Positions 43,401 through 55,000 are shown, counted from the stretch's first letter. The stretch is 64,000 nucleotides of DNA from Bactericera cockerelli (GCA_024516035.1 CM044967.1:5016859-5080858); one strand, 5' to 3'. Numbers and translations are program-made. The notes: generated from the letters alone by a model not told the origin.

Positions 43401-43813
43401 AAGGCGGCGGACTTGTAACATGGAGGTCGGTGGTTCGAGTCCCAAGTTAAGCATAAATTTAGTAAGGTGAGTTTGATTAATTGTGACATCACATCGTGAT
43501 TAACACAAAAATATGATAACTTTTTAAAACATTATATAAATTAGATAGATAGATAGAAAAAATATTTGTATTTATTGTATAATAGTTACAAAGTTATATA
43601 AATTATTTTTTATAATACCTTTTTTCATGATTCCAGGTGTTCAAAGTAGACGCCACTGGCGTGTTCTCTCAACGCATCTCCACGAAGCTTGGGTTGGAAA
43701 CTCTCGTCGAGTTGGAATATCGAAACCACCTCGACCCCGCCACTGGTCAACCCCTGTTCTCCCCTCCACCCCCTCATACATCACTGAAAGTCATGGTCAA
43801 GATTCTGCAGTAA
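34280..43813 (+). CDS. Arylalkylamine N-acetyltransferase-like (GNAT) gene, three coding exons
   Basis: Exons 34280-34495, 39419-39688 and 43637-43813 (all phase 0, canonical GT-AG) join into a 220-aa protein, the usual length for insect AANATs. It should transfer acetyl from acetyl-CoA to dopamine, serotonin or related amines in the cytosol; in insects this serves cuticle sclerotisation, amine inactivation and melatonin-type products. Evidence: FFADEPLN (28-35) with E32 aligned to the catalytic Glu of Drosophila Dat, acetyl-CoA motif R140-x-x-G143-x-A145 in YRGRGLANELF, the FECRILSV strand before it, and S173/S177 with the four-residue spacing of the Dat serines. ATG 34280 sits exactly at an acceptor (ttgtcaacag), so an untranslated 5' exon lies upstream and was not located. 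Substrate preference cannot be read. It converges on the cuticle protein gene. Confidence 0.93.
34496..35510. repeat. Intron 1, 5' part: repeats K and P
   Basis: A K fragment lies at 34583-34652 (gggactataaatagggag to gcccttgtcaat). Repeat P covers about 34840-35310: cttcgactcatccctccaca, tgagaagtttaaact and ggcaaatagctcgttctc. P also occurs at 42650-42860, 58130-58400, 58530-58990 and 60740-61080; its class is unknown. Confidence 0.5.
35499..35795 (+). mobile_element. SINE-C with 12-bp hairpin at its 5' junction
   Basis: A nearly complete SINE-C (35511-35795): head agcctccgtgg, B box gttcgattcccgg, end aggtcgcagtgttag. The flank aaccgttgcacc (35499-35510) is a perfect reverse complement of ggtgcaacggtt (35520-35531) inside the head. 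Confidence 0.85.
35796..37666. other. Intron 1 interior
   Basis: AT-rich. A SINE-E 3' fragment (inverted) lies at 36228-36372, carrying gtgtttcacagcc and tagccatgaaacaggagc, with ctacccatcccntagtatg duplicated. A 73-codon cysteine-containing frame at 37021-37242 has no support as a gene. Confidence 0.5.
36228..36372 (-). mobile_element. SINE-E, 3' part
   Basis: Inverted copy of the 3' region of the element at 17785-18088. The tRNA-like head is missing and a ~20-bp phrase is duplicated near 36330-36355. Confidence 0.7.
37667..37808 (+). mobile_element. SINE-A
   Basis: Plus copy: accaacctcagttgctcgat, B box ggttcaagtccc, tail gatttacacaactataatt. The anticodon region is altered (ttgtattttgg). 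Confidence 0.8.
37856..38134 (+). repeat. Repeat Q fragment and repeat K
   Basis: Q at 37856-37928 (tctcccttgtctttatccca). K at 37977-38134, from tggctgggggactataaac to gatgacgccaccctatg, about as complete as any K copy here. Confidence 0.65.
38183..39045. mobile_element. M4: complete 863-bp foldback element
   Basis: The outer ends are cagggtggggcaaaagtctg and its complement, with TA on both sides (38181-38182 and 39046-39047), as in Tc1/mariner-type insertions. Each arm is about 400 bp and the two arms are near-perfect reverse complements with a central spacer of less than 100 bp. Each arm holds two related subunits: tctggaaacccctgaat recurs at about 38199 and 38476, with inverted forms near 38740 and 39010. 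No coding capacity. It lies in intron 1 of the acetyltransferase gene. Confidence 0.9.
39110..39200. repeat. SINE-B tail fused to K tail with (GAT)n
   Basis: ggtaaccgccaggcgaggtt is an inverted SINE-B tail. It runs directly into gacgccaccctatgatgatg, the end of K, with eight or so GAT repeats. The target duplication of the next SINE-A is taken from this tail. Confidence 0.6.
39207..39349 (-). mobile_element. SINE-A with 13-bp target duplication
   Basis: A full inverted SINE-A. gatgatgtctaca occurs at 39188-39200 and 39351-39363. It ends 70 bp before the exon 2 acceptor of the acetyltransferase gene. Confidence 0.9.
39419..39688 (+). CDS. AANAT-like exon 2 (residues 73-162)
   Basis: Acceptor tttttctcttcccag, donor TTTAAG|GTGAGA, 90 codons, phase 0 at both ends. 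Encodes VVGVALNG, the helix with FSMLYELNQSLNLF, and the acetyl-CoA loop YRGRGLA. Confidence 0.95.
39722..40092. mobile_element. Rearranged cluster of SINE-A pieces with LINE-tail insertion
   Basis: A SINE-A head (39722-39750) meets an inverted SINE-A (39767-40028). The latter is split by an insert containing ctgcgaatggggttggaccc and an (aaat)n tail (about 39784-39935); a related phrase is at 52378-52425. Another plus SINE-A head follows (40024-40092). The cluster begins 33 bp after the exon 2 donor. Confidence 0.65.
40093..41944. other. Intron 2 interior
   Basis: AT-rich. A LINE 3' fragment lies at about 40238-40300 (gcagaaattgcctcaggcaa). No exon was recognised. Confidence 0.45.
41945..42262 (+). 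mobile_element. SINE-E
   Basis: Plus copy: tRNA-like head with A box ttagctcagtggtaagg and B box gggttcaaacc, then cacttctcacccatcagagg, ctacagtagctcctgtttca and aaataaaaaaggctgtgaaa. The head is not a functional tRNA (no acceptor pairing; a three-base loop at gcat-ccc-atgc). It lacks the hairpin seen in the 17785 copy. Confidence 0.8.
42650..42860 (-). repeat. Repeat P
   Basis: Inverted copy: catgtttaaacttctcactt, ttacatttgaagtaggccc, then ttttgaagtccgaattcgga. A T run at 42603-42627 precedes it. Confidence 0.55.
43190..43345 (-). mobile_element. LINE 3' end
   Basis: On the minus strand: gtggaagagattgccacagg, caataaccctgccctttagg, then an AT-rich stretch to a poly(A)-like end. It matches 50985-51140. 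Non-LTR 3' UTR, clade not determined. Confidence 0.6.
43377..43520 (+). mobile_element. SINE-A with 16-bp target duplication
   Basis: A complete SINE-A with intact boxes. tttaaaacattatata lies at 43361-43376 and again at 43523-43538, identical at all 16 bases, so the insertion is young. It sits in intron 2, about 100 bp before exon 3. Confidence 0.95.
43637..43813 (+). CDS. AANAT-like exon 3 (residues 163-220)
   Basis: Acceptor tttcatgattccag; ends with TAA 43811-43813. Encodes the C-terminal region with GVFSQRISTKLGLETL and the last strand SLKVMVKILQ. No obvious AATAAA within 200 bp. Confidence 0.93.
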   Translation: MFKVDATGVFSQRISTKLGLETLVELEYRNHLDPATGQPLFSPPPPHTSLKVMVKILQ

Positions 43814-44019
43814 AGAAGACGCGGGTTCGTGTCGCGTGGATCTCCGTAAATGTACCTTCCGAGAAGGAACCGTTCAAGTTTTGAAACTTGCGTTGAACTA
43901 TCTTATCCTGAACAGTGCAACAGTACTTGATGGAAGTGAGGTGAATTTTATTTGTTTACCATATAAATGAAATACTTATTATTATCCTATATAGGTTTCT
44001 TTACGTCATAGCTTTATTA

Positions 44020-44213
44020 TAGCGTGTAGATTTAAGAAGTGTGGAAAAGAACCCCAGTTGCATGGAAACGCCACATAGCGCGACACCATAGCAGAAAAGT
44101 AGAATATTTCTCGCGGTCTATTTATATTTATGTTTACATTTGATACGGGTGAGGGACGAGGAGAGAAACAAGAACAAAAAAGATACTTCCACACTTCTTA
44201 AATCTGCATGCTA
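44020..44213. repeat. 27-bp inverted repeat pair downstream of AANAT-like gene
   Basis: The arms at 44020-44046 and 44187-44213 (core gatttaagaagtgtggaa) match at all but two positions with a 140-bp spacer. Both arms are flanked outside by gctttatt. It could be a small MITE or a 3' UTR hairpin. Confidence 0.7.
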
Positions 44214-44435
44214 TGGCTTTATTGTAAAAACAGGCTCTTTGGAATAGGCTCTCTCTAAGAATTCACCCTACTACGAACAAAAATTCTTTTCTTTGAAGTA
44301 CAAAGTATTAGGTTCTCTGAAACTGGTCAACATTCTACGACCAAATAAGCTTGATTTTAGAATAACTTGGCGAATATAAAAATGTAATTTTCCCTATTCT
44401 AAAGAATAGGTAATATATGGTATTGCTAATACTTA

Positions 44436-44900
44436 GGGCCGTGTTATGAAACAGGATTAATAAATCCAAGCCGACCCTTAGATTTTATCAGACGACTGTC
44501 GGTAAGCTGTTCGGTATTAAATAAAAAAGATTTTCCTCAATCCCACAGAGGTAAATGCTACTCGAATTTGTGCAGCAAATGTAGAAATCTTTGTATAAAT
44601 CTGTGGGGCTGTTTGTTTACATGTCTGTGAGTTTTATGAAAATGTGAAAATAGGGAACAGAATTTTCTATGTGAAAATCTGCTCCAACCGGGAATCAAAC
44701 TCAGGATCTCTGGACTACTGCCCGTAGGGGCAGTAGTCACAACTGTTCGCCATGGGGGCTGACTGCAGCTTTGTTACGCCCCAGAGGTAATATACAGCTA
44801 CAAAGCCGGACTTAGATATCACCTCTACATTTTTTGTCAAGGTGAAATTAAAGAGGTAGTGTCCACTAAGATTAACAAATTCTGTTTCATAATTTGGCCC
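44436..44900. mobile_element. M2 element with SINE-C inside
   Basis: The left end ttagggccgtgttatgaaac and right end gtttcataatttggccctaa are inverted repeats. A 5' SINE-C piece, inverted, occupies about 44653-44761. The interior shares cagacgactgtcgg and aatcccacagagg with 58995-59110. Confidence 0.7.
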
Positions 44901-47900
44901 TAAATACATGTAAGGATAGTAATCTTCAGAAGGGAAGAGGTAGAGGTAATATAGTCTGTTTACAAAAATGAGCTAAATGGGCATACAGTAATCATACGAC
45001 TACACTCTTTTAACTATTTTGTAAGCAAATTATCTTGCCTCCTCTTTTGAAAATTACAAATCCTACTATTTTAACAAGCGCTCTCGCAAAATTTTACCTC
45101 AAGCCTCCATTTCTTATATTGTAAATTTTGTAGTTTGTACAACAGTAAATGTTTTCAGAAACTAGTGACATACTACAGAAACTAGTGACAAATGAACGTG
45201 ACAGAATCTTTGGGTATCTTTTGGCCGTCCACATTGCAGTTCCAAACTATACTTGGCAAATGAAGTATTTTGGACACATAATACTCACTAGAATTACCTA
45301 TTTCACTTTTTTTTAAATCTGTGATAGACACCGATTTCTCTATCGGTACATTGACAATAAGGCTGACATTTATGAACATTCCTTGAGTGTAATTTATTAC
45401 CATCGACTTAAAATGAGCGAATAGTGAATAGTTATTTCAAATCCCCCACCGAAAAGACATTTATTTTCAAGTCCTTTTTATTCTTGTCAATAATTCACTC
45501 GAACATCCTAAAAGATTAGAAATGTGGTACACAGTCACACTAAGGGAATGTTTACTATGTAGAGCCCAAAAGAAGTAGTTCTGTATGTAAAGCCCAAAAA
45601 TAGTAAGTCTGTGTAATTTGTAGAAGCTCTTTATAAGAACCCTGCCATTCTGTTCATGAGTGGGGGGTGTCGTGCAAAAGTTACAGTAGGACGTTATCGT
45701 TACGTTTTTTCAAATGTCAGCCAATATTATAAAATGATTTAATCCTAATGCATATATGACATCATCATTGTCTGTAAGTAACTCATTTTTAGACTTGTTC
45801 GAAATGCACCCTAAAGAGTACACATGTTTTTATTTAGAGATGTTAGATAGCTCACAGATTTTTGTTATACCTACAACTGTTTTGACAATGTTGTTTTGCA
45901 TTTTCCAAATAATTTTTAGTGTACAATAATTTGGTTAACCAGATGAAGATGTTCTATCATTATGTTACTATCATTATTTGAATTTAAAGTTCTATCAATG
46001 TTAATTGTGTTTTAAATTAGGTATTTTACATAGAGTTAAGAACCAAGACGTATTTCAGGTGATTCAAAATTCGATGTTAATCCTTAAATGCCATATTCTT
46101 AGAAACACTAATGGTAACTCAGTTATACTGTGTTCAGTTACAAAAAGAAAAATAATCTCGATACCCTCGTGTGTTCTTGGCCATTAAACCTAATCAAATG
46201 ATTTCCAGTCTTTTCTTGCATGTAAAACATTTTCCAAGAGTAGACAGTAAACCCTTCAAAATTAGTACTTGCGTTTCAGTACAGAAAAAGTTGTTTCAAG
46301 CCATTTTTTTTTTAAAATAATGATTATTCTTTTGTACTTGCACAGTCAATAGATCCAAAAAGAAATAGTTTCCTAGAGAACTTTTGTTTACAAAGCGCTC
46401 CTTATAGGATTTCAAAAGTACATCTAATTTTGAGTCTTCTAGCAAAAGGCTGCACCAAAGAAATTTTAAACTTAATTTTTATAAAAGCTTTTCTTTTCAT
46501 GTCAACCCATTGACGTAGCTATAAATCAGTTCTTGTAAGTCCACTAAATTTAGCTGAATATTAACATAAGAAGTTATTTGATACATGGTATTGGTTTACA
46601 TTGTGATATAGTACACTCTTCACAGCATTTACACTATGAAATAATCTCCCTCCATGCATAGAAACTCCCTAAAATACAATAGGACTACTTTGTTACTACC
46701 CGTTAAGGAAATATCCCAGCACAAGGTTTTATATTAAATATTCTACGGATAGATTTTGTTATCAAAATTCGAAATTTGCCAATGAAAAACTTTAATTTCT
46801 AATCATGAAGAGCATCATTGAGTTCGAAATCTCTTTGGTACTGACCATTTGTGCTCTTGGGAATCATCTGAACTTAATAATTCCCTAGTTATTTTTAATC
46901 ATTGAGACCATTTTTATTTTACTCTATAGCTAAGTTACCCAATACATAATTATTATGTTTTATGTTGTTATCCGATAAGATCCGCTATTTTAAAAATAAA
47001 ATAAAAGTTACGTTTATTCCAAATTATTTTCAAAACAAGCATTGTGCAATTTTGTGCATTTTCTCCTTTTTTTTTCTTTTGTACTGATCGAGAGACTAAA
47101 ATTTATTTGTCGTGTGCCTTCTAATTCCGTGGGTTTATCTTGTCTAGTCTGACCCACAAAGAGTTTATGGAAGGTTAAATATGAAAGTTTGGCAGAACCC
47201 CCTCCCCCCGAAATTTCAAGAAACCCCTGAAAAAAGTATGCAATCCGCAAAATAATATAGTACATCAAGTCTAGTTACGCCACTGAAATTAGATACTCAC
47301 ATTTCTTGTAAATGAAAAAGATCAGTCATTATCTTGAGATCCTCATACAATACCAATCACTGAGGATTTTTAAAACATAATCACCCAAAGACTCACTTGA
47401 GGTCTTCTACTAAGTATAATCAAATTGTACTAAGCTTCATTTGAAGGTTCATTTCTTAATCAAGTCGGTCAATTTTGTCATTAAGAACATTTTTTTGGAT
47501 ATGAAACATGAAATCTAAAATTATACCCAATGACTCTGATGGTTTGTTTATTTAGGAACTGTAGATTATTAGGAACAATAGAATAAAATATTTTATTTAC
47601 TTGTACACGTATCTAACATTACCAGAAGTCACTGGGTAAGTCCTATAATTGAACAAAAAACTAGTTTTTTGGCAACTCATAAAATCATCAACTAACCATC
47701 ATATTCTATCTTGAGTAATGTAATGTCTTGTATTTTACTGTAGTGTCTAAGTATGCTATTGTTCTTGTATCACAGTTTTTAACTTGGAAGATGAATGATT
47801 AGCTGATGAAGCAAATTGTTCTTCCCAAAGAAGCTTTAGACTGAAAACATTTGTTTATATACCCCTGTTTAAGTGTATATCATTACACTAGCTTAATTCA

Positions 47901-48580
47901 AGCCGACTTTTTACTCTGTGTCGTATTTTAATGATTTTGTAGTGTGTTTTATTGTATTGGATTTATTTATAATTAGTAGAGTGTGTAAATGCAATCTGGT
48001 AGTTGTAGATTTTACCTTGTTTATTTTGTGGGCTAATACTATACAGTAATTTTTTCCAACAGTTTAAAAAGGCCTCATTTATAGAAGAGACAATTGATAA
48101 GGACAAAAGAGTGACTAGCATTAGTGAGGACATATACCGACTTAGGTATAAGGGACCATGGGAGTAATCAAGAATGTGTAGCTTCATGAGAATCTTTTCA
48201 AAACAACATGTGGATGTTGCTATGTAACGGTTTCTATCATGGTAGGAATGAAATTTATTTAATTTTCTTTTACACTTCATGTTATCGAAGATTTACACGA
48301 GTAGAATTAAACATTTGCAACAAAATAAATATGATGGAGTTCACTGAGGCTCTTCTGGATATTACGAGGAAAGCCATATTAGATAAAAGAGAGGAAGGCT
48401 TAGAGGCCAAAGAGAGACAGAAGAGAAAAAGGAAAAGTAAAAGATAGAGATAGAAAACATGAGAAATGGGAGAAAGATGGGAAAAAAAACCAGGTAAAGA
48501 GAAAATTTATCATAAAATAAAAACAAATTATTTTTCTTTTCTCAATCAACAATTGAGATTTTGTACAAACTCAGACATAT
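44901..48580. other. Intergenic space between the convergent genes
   Basis: 3.7 kb of AT-rich DNA with little repeat content compared with the rest. Short open frames (about 60-105 codons) lack coding character. I saw no tRNA, SINE or exon. The cactgaaattagatactcac near 47278 and agaaccccctccccccgaaa near 47192 resemble decayed repeat text. Confidence 0.45.
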
Positions 48581-48586
48581 TTTATT
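48581..48586 (-). terminator. Probable poly(A) signal of the cuticle protein gene
   Basis: AATAAA on the minus strand, about 250 nt past the stop at 48839. It is the first canonical signal in the 3' flank that I see. Confidence 0.5.
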
Positions 48587-48838
48587 GATTTTTTCATCAT
48601 TTGTACACAAACATGAACGACAGCTTTCATTGATTATTTCAAAATCAAAAAATTGACGAAATTTTGTACAGATTGAAGAGGGATCGGTTGTATTACAATG
48701 ATTGTAATATACATTGATTTTAATTACATTAAAGTCAATTTTAATTAATTTCTCAAACAGAAAAATCAATTTAAATTGATTTTATATAGTAAAAATCAAT
48801 TTTATGTACAGTGGTGTCAGGTGTTTTGACTAGCGGTT

Positions 48839-49089
48839 TTAAGCGGATTTGGGTTTTTTGACGACGGATCGAGCGGTTCTCAGAGCCTGGATCGGGGTGG
48901 GGTATGGGTAGGCGCCAGGGTATGGGGTTGGGGCGCCGATGGGGATGGGTCCGTTGGGGTTCTGGCCGGCTTCAGCGCGGGCCTGGGCGACTTGGTAGGC
49001 GACGGCGCGGAGGATAGCGGGGTGGATGCCTGGGCCGGATGGCTGGTAGCCGTTCTCGTCAGCGACGTAGCTGACTTCGATGTTGGCGC
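48839..49089 (-). CDS. Cuticle protein exon 4 (residues 99-181)
   Basis: Acceptor tcttttcctcag, first base G 49089, stop TAA at 48841-48839. Encodes the second half of the chitin-binding core (ANIEVSYVADENGYQP) and the PYPGAYPYPTP tail. GC-rich third positions contrast with the flanks. Confidence 0.95.
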
Positions 49090-52000
49090 CTGAGGAAAAG
49101 AAAGCACAAATTTTAGATAAGTTTTTTTTTATTAATTTATTTATTTATTTAATAACAGAATAACATATACAAAGGTATTTTTCCTAGGCTAAAGCTTCTA
49201 ATAATAATAATAATACTCTTATTATCTAATAATAATAATAATACTCTTCAGTGGAAGGTATTCACCTGGCGAGGTTAATATAAAAACATTTTCTACCACC
49301 TGACCCTCCTCTATTTAGATTTAGACCACAATATTTGAATTCATAAAAATGTTCTTAACTATAGTATAGTATAGTATAGTAGTGCTTTATTTAGACTGTC
49401 GGCTCGAGACAGGAAGTCCCATTACGCTAACTATAGAGTACTTTCACGTTTTTTTTTAAATACCCGAAGTAAGTTATAAGCACTCTTACCTATACCATGA
49501 AGCACCCCACACTCTGATTACAAGACCTCAACATTGAACCGCAGAAGTACCAAAAGAGAATAACCCGAGTTCAAACCTATCCGACGCAGAGTATTTTAAC
49601 CTCAGTTATTTGAATTGATACCATGAGGTTAAATACTGGTACTAATGTACCTACTGAACAAAATAAATACTTTTGAGGTTAACTATTCATACTCCTGCAT
49701 AACGAATACCTGAGTGTACATGAGACCAAGTCTTTCAATCCAGTTCTCAGTACGGCATCTTCCTTCTAATTGCGAATCATTAAGGATGCGGTTAAATAGG
49801 TATATATTATGATTCTTGCTAATGATGAATAATGAATATGTTGCTATAATCTATCCTGACAAATTTGAAGTTTCCGCTATTTTTGCACAAAAAAGAGCCA
49901 AATTAATTAAATAAGAATTATTGCTGTTTTGTTAGCATTATATTTTTGAATTACTCGTATAATGAAAAAATGTTTTTACTATCATTTTATTTTTGTTTAT
50001 GTTTTAATGTTGGTTAAAAAAACCATGTCAGATTAACCGAGCTAATAGTCCTGAACAAAACTTTTTTTGTTCAGGGCTATTACTAACGTCATAGTTATTT
50101 TACTTAATTATTTTAAGACATGGCAAAAATCTTTCAAAGTCATCAATGGAGGTGTATGCTTACCAGGTTCGTGTTGTGGGATTTCCACCCATTAAAACCC
50201 CAGCTTCTTTGATAGTCTCTATCCATCTATCTGTTATTAGATTATAGTGGTGCATGTCAACTTCTATGTTCATAGAGACTACTTAAATTATTTAATAGTA
50301 AACCTTTATTTAGAAGTAGTTCTTATTTACTAAGTTTATGAAAAACAACTTTGTAAATTATTTTTAGAAACCGCAGTTGGAATAAAAATATGGTGGTATA
50401 CGAAGAAACGTATTCCAGTCAAACCTGGATTCAAAAGAACTCAAGGGACCGTAATTTTTTCTCTTATATCCAGGTTTCTCTTATAAAGTGATTATTTTCC
50501 CTTATAGAGAGATAAATTTGAGTAAAAATTAAAAATGTGCACAGGTAAGCAAGTGGTTAACGCGCTAGTCTGGTAATCCAGGTGGCGTAGGGATCCGTTG
50601 GTTCGAATCCCACCCAGTGCACGAATTTTTCCTCATTAATTTGAGTTTGTGACCACATAATAATAAGACTCTGAAGGTTAGGTGGTAACAAATGCTTTGA
50701 GCATTAACCTCGCCTGGTGGTTACCTTCCACTAAAGAGTATTATTATTATTATTATTATAAAAATTGTTCTCTTCTATCAAGGTTTCTTTTGTATCTAGG
50801 TTTTACTGTGTAAAAATTTATCATCAGCATACCTTCGGGGCTGATGTAGGCGTAGTTTCCTTGGACTGGGGCAACGGGAGCTCCTGGGAATCGGACCTGT
50901 CCCTCCTCTCTACGGCTGGAACCGTCAGCGGATTGGTAACTGAAAGTCGTGTGGGAGAAGACAATAATTTAGCAACGATCTTTTTTCTAAGCTTTATTAG
51001 GAGGACAAAGTACAATGGTAACAGTATAAAATTAAGAAAAAAACAACAAACAAATGACAAAATAAATAAGTAAAAAAGAAAATAACAATAATGTCCTACC
51101 TAAAGGGCGGGGTTATTGCCTGTGGCAATCTCTTCCACCCAACCCTTTGAATGTCTTCAAATCTTTGAACTTTTGATGTCTTCAAATCACCAGCCTCCGT
51201 GGCGTAATGGTTGAGACTATTGAGCCCGTAGTCCTGAGATCCCGAGTTTTTTTTTTTTGGCATTGGTTGGCAAGGCCATTCCATACAGCCATGAGATCCA
51301 GAGTTCGATTTACGGTTGGAGCAGACTTATCGAAGAAAATTCTGTTCCCTCCAAACACGTGAGGCTTGCATTTCGGTCCTACCCAGGCTAGGTGAGTTTA
51401 ATGGATAGCTGGTACGATTCCCAGCGAATGGAGGGTCAAACTCCCGTCCTGACTATGTCAAATCAGGACGTTAAAACCAAATAGAATCAACTGGTCACAA
51501 TAGATCTAATTTAGATCGGTGTGATAATTGGTTTTTCTCTAATGGAACTACAACCAGTCTATAATAATAAATACTTCAAAACGAATTCTGTACTATTAAA
51601 TACCTTATTACTTCCGAGAAATTTCTAATATTAGAAATCGGAAGTATTGTGTTCGTTTTTGTAAAAAAAAAATATTATTTGCTCCGATTTCAATTTTTTC
51701 ATATTTCTGGACGTTTCATAACCTCCTTTGGTTTTGTGTCGGTCCGTCGGTCTGTTAAAAATATTTCTTGTAACGCGCAAATCTCAGAAACTACTCAACG
51801 GATTTTGATGAAATGTAAATTTTAAATTTACAATTGTCTCGTAATCCGGGGCGAACTTAATGCCTTAGGCATTCTCTGCCACTTAACATAATAGGTGGAT
51901 CCCTTTTGAATTGAGTTGAAAAACAAATAATCATAATAATATCGCCTTATTTATAGTGCCCGACTAGGACTATTAAGTCTCATCATTCCAGCAGTAAGCC

Positions 52001-55000
52001 CAAGACGTATTATTATGTGGTAAAAATCCCAACTGGGAGGATAACTTGTCTTGTCCTGGCTGGGTTTCGAACCCGCGACCTCTGGAATCTTTGGATTCAC
52101 AGAGTGCCGCCTTTACCACTCAGCTACCGGGACAGACTAAAGACCCGACTAAAGTACCCATAAATAAACAGAGAAGAGACTAGCCAACCCTTACAAGCCA
52201 GGCTATCTTGCAGTTTCCTAAGGGTTTAATGGCTTATTAAGAAAAGTCCAAGTCCTCATGATAGTTGATCGCACATAGAAATATGTGGTTCAGGACGAGC
52301 CAACTTTGAAATAAAGTTGGCTGGAGACCATCACTCACCCCTCCAGCTGTAGCCAAGCTGGCTACAACAACAACAACTGCGAATGGGGTTGGACCTCGTA
52401 AATTCGTAAAAAAAAATAAAGAAAAACCAAAGACCCGCTCACCCGAAGTTGTAGGAACCGTCTGGGTTCAGGTCGTAGTTCTGTTGGAGGATGGGCACGA
52501 ACTGTCCTTGGTAGGCTCCTGGGTAGATAGGTCGGGGGCCAAATGGACTGATGGGGGCGGGTACGGTCACTTGAGCCAGAGCCACTCCAACCAAGCTCAG
52601 GACGGCAATACACACCTGGAAATGTTGAAAGAGTGAAATGGTTAAAATTTATAGATCTGAATTGTTTTGTATTTACAATTTTAATTCTTGCTAAGTAGGA
52701 CACATGCTACCATGAGATCAACAGTTATGCGCATTTTGAGTTGCATGAAAGTACGTTCAAAACAAAATTTAGTGAAATGGTTAAAATTTATAGATCTCAA
52801 GAAGAACTTTGAACTTCTATTTATACACCATTCTTGGTTAGCAAATAAATACTTCCGATTTCTAATGTTAGAAATTTCTCGGAAGTAAAATCTAAATAAT
52901 TTGAAGATTTTTTTTTTTTTTTTAATATGGAATTTAATTTATAATAATTAAGAATTTAGGTATAAATATAAAAAATTAAATTATTTTTAAGGGAAGTAAT
53001 CAGTGTCTAAAAAAGAACCTTTATTTGAAAATTATTATGAACGTTGCCCATTTTACTAACTGTTATTTCTTATTCTTTCTCTAGAAGACGGATGGATAAC
53101 TTTTCCAATTTAATATTATTTTAATATTCTTCACAAACTTTGTAAGGTCATTATTGTTTTGTATTTACAATTTCAATTCTTGCTAAGTAGGACACATGCT
53201 ACCATGAGATCAACAGTTATGCGCATCTTGATTTGCATGAAAGTACATTCAAAACAAAATTTAAATTATTCGAAATCAAATCGTGAACGTATAAAATCAT
53301 ATTCGCAATGACGTGAGTGATGTGTTTGGCAAAATAATCTTTCAGAATAGATTCATAACTAAATACTGATTCATTTTAACCGAGATCATTGTAAGATTAA
53401 TTCATTTCAGCCAAGTTCGTAGTAGGGATACTAAGACTGAAGTCTTCAAAGATTCTTTCAAAGGAGTATGAATATTTCGAGTTGACGTCCAAACTTCTAA
53501 ACAGTCTAAATTCTATACTGATCTATGCTCTGTACCTAGTACAACAGCTTTGTTCTAACATGTTTTAGTTTTATAGAAATGAATAGACTAGTAGTATAGG
53601 TATCATGTATCACTAAGTTTCATCTAACTCGAAAATTTGGTTTCGCCAAGAGCTGAAAAAATCGTTTTAAAAATTTAATGTTTTTTTCGCAAAATATCTT
53701 TAGGTACCCTTGTTTTATTGGCCCAGCCCTTGGCACTTCTTTTAATGAGTGAGAAATCCTTTTAATAAAGGAAGTCTCTTCTCACTCATTAGAAGAAAGA
53801 CTATGAGATGGGCAAGCTATTCCCAAGACATAGAACACTTGAGACTTTAAAATAGGCAATCGTTTCATGGCTATGAAATCGTTTCCTGCGCAAGTAAATA
53901 CAAGAGACTTTTTGAGATGGTGCAGATTTTATTTTTTCTCTTCATTATTTATTTCATAGAAAGAAAATTAATCAGCTCCCAAGAGATTCTTTCTTTTTGT
54001 TGAGTTTTGGACCTTATTCTTGGCGATTTATATAAATTAAAAGAATGGACAGATTTGAGATAAGTGGCAAGAGAGATATGGAGCCTTCAGACGTATTCGA
54101 ACTCACAACCTCTCGCCACAGAGCAGTTATCACACATCTACACGACAGAGGTTGACATTTGGTTGAACAAACAGACTATCAGCGATATCCTTCTAACCGA
54201 CTAGGATTACTTGACAATTAACTTGACCATCGATACAAACGATAAGTGTATATAATTTTCCATTGTGATTTACTCTGAGGACCTACAATAATTCCTTTCA
54301 TATGTAGTTAAGAGCAATTACTGTATGAGAGGTTAGCATAATTAGATAAATATTACTTTGATTAGATACATAATACATTCTTGAATAAGTATAATTCATA
54401 TTTAGATATCAGTATAGTACGTAATTAGATTTGACCTTAGGCTATTGTGATTGTGTGAGGATGATAAGTAAAAGTTACATCTGTATAGACTCTTTAGATG
54501 TAACTTTTTACATCTAAACCATATAGATGTAACTAATAGGTTCGAGCACAATATTAATTGTACGAATTTTATTAGATATGAGTTGTAGAATGTTTAGTGT
54601 GTAAGTTATTGCTATTGTAATTTTTTTAGAAGTAATTAGGGTTTCAATGGTAGATGTGAATTAGCAGTAACGTTTTTTAAGTGTCATTTAAAGAGTTGCC
54701 TTATTGTTTGGTAGATGCCTACGGTATTATGTAAGGAGATGCTATGTTTCAAAGAAGCACAACCCTGTGAGAAGAAGAGAAGGTTCAGTAGATGATAAAC
54801 TTTAAAGAAAATATTTACCAAGCTCCTATTACTTCTGAGAGGAATTCAAAGGTTACAACTTCTCACTTTTCTGTTTATACTGATATACTGATACTGACAT
54901 AGCCTTTATGTCTGGCTTAAAAGCCATCTCTAAATATTTAGAAGAGATGGAAGTTAAACCAGATGACTGGATGAGAGCAGCTTATGGCTATTATCGGAAG

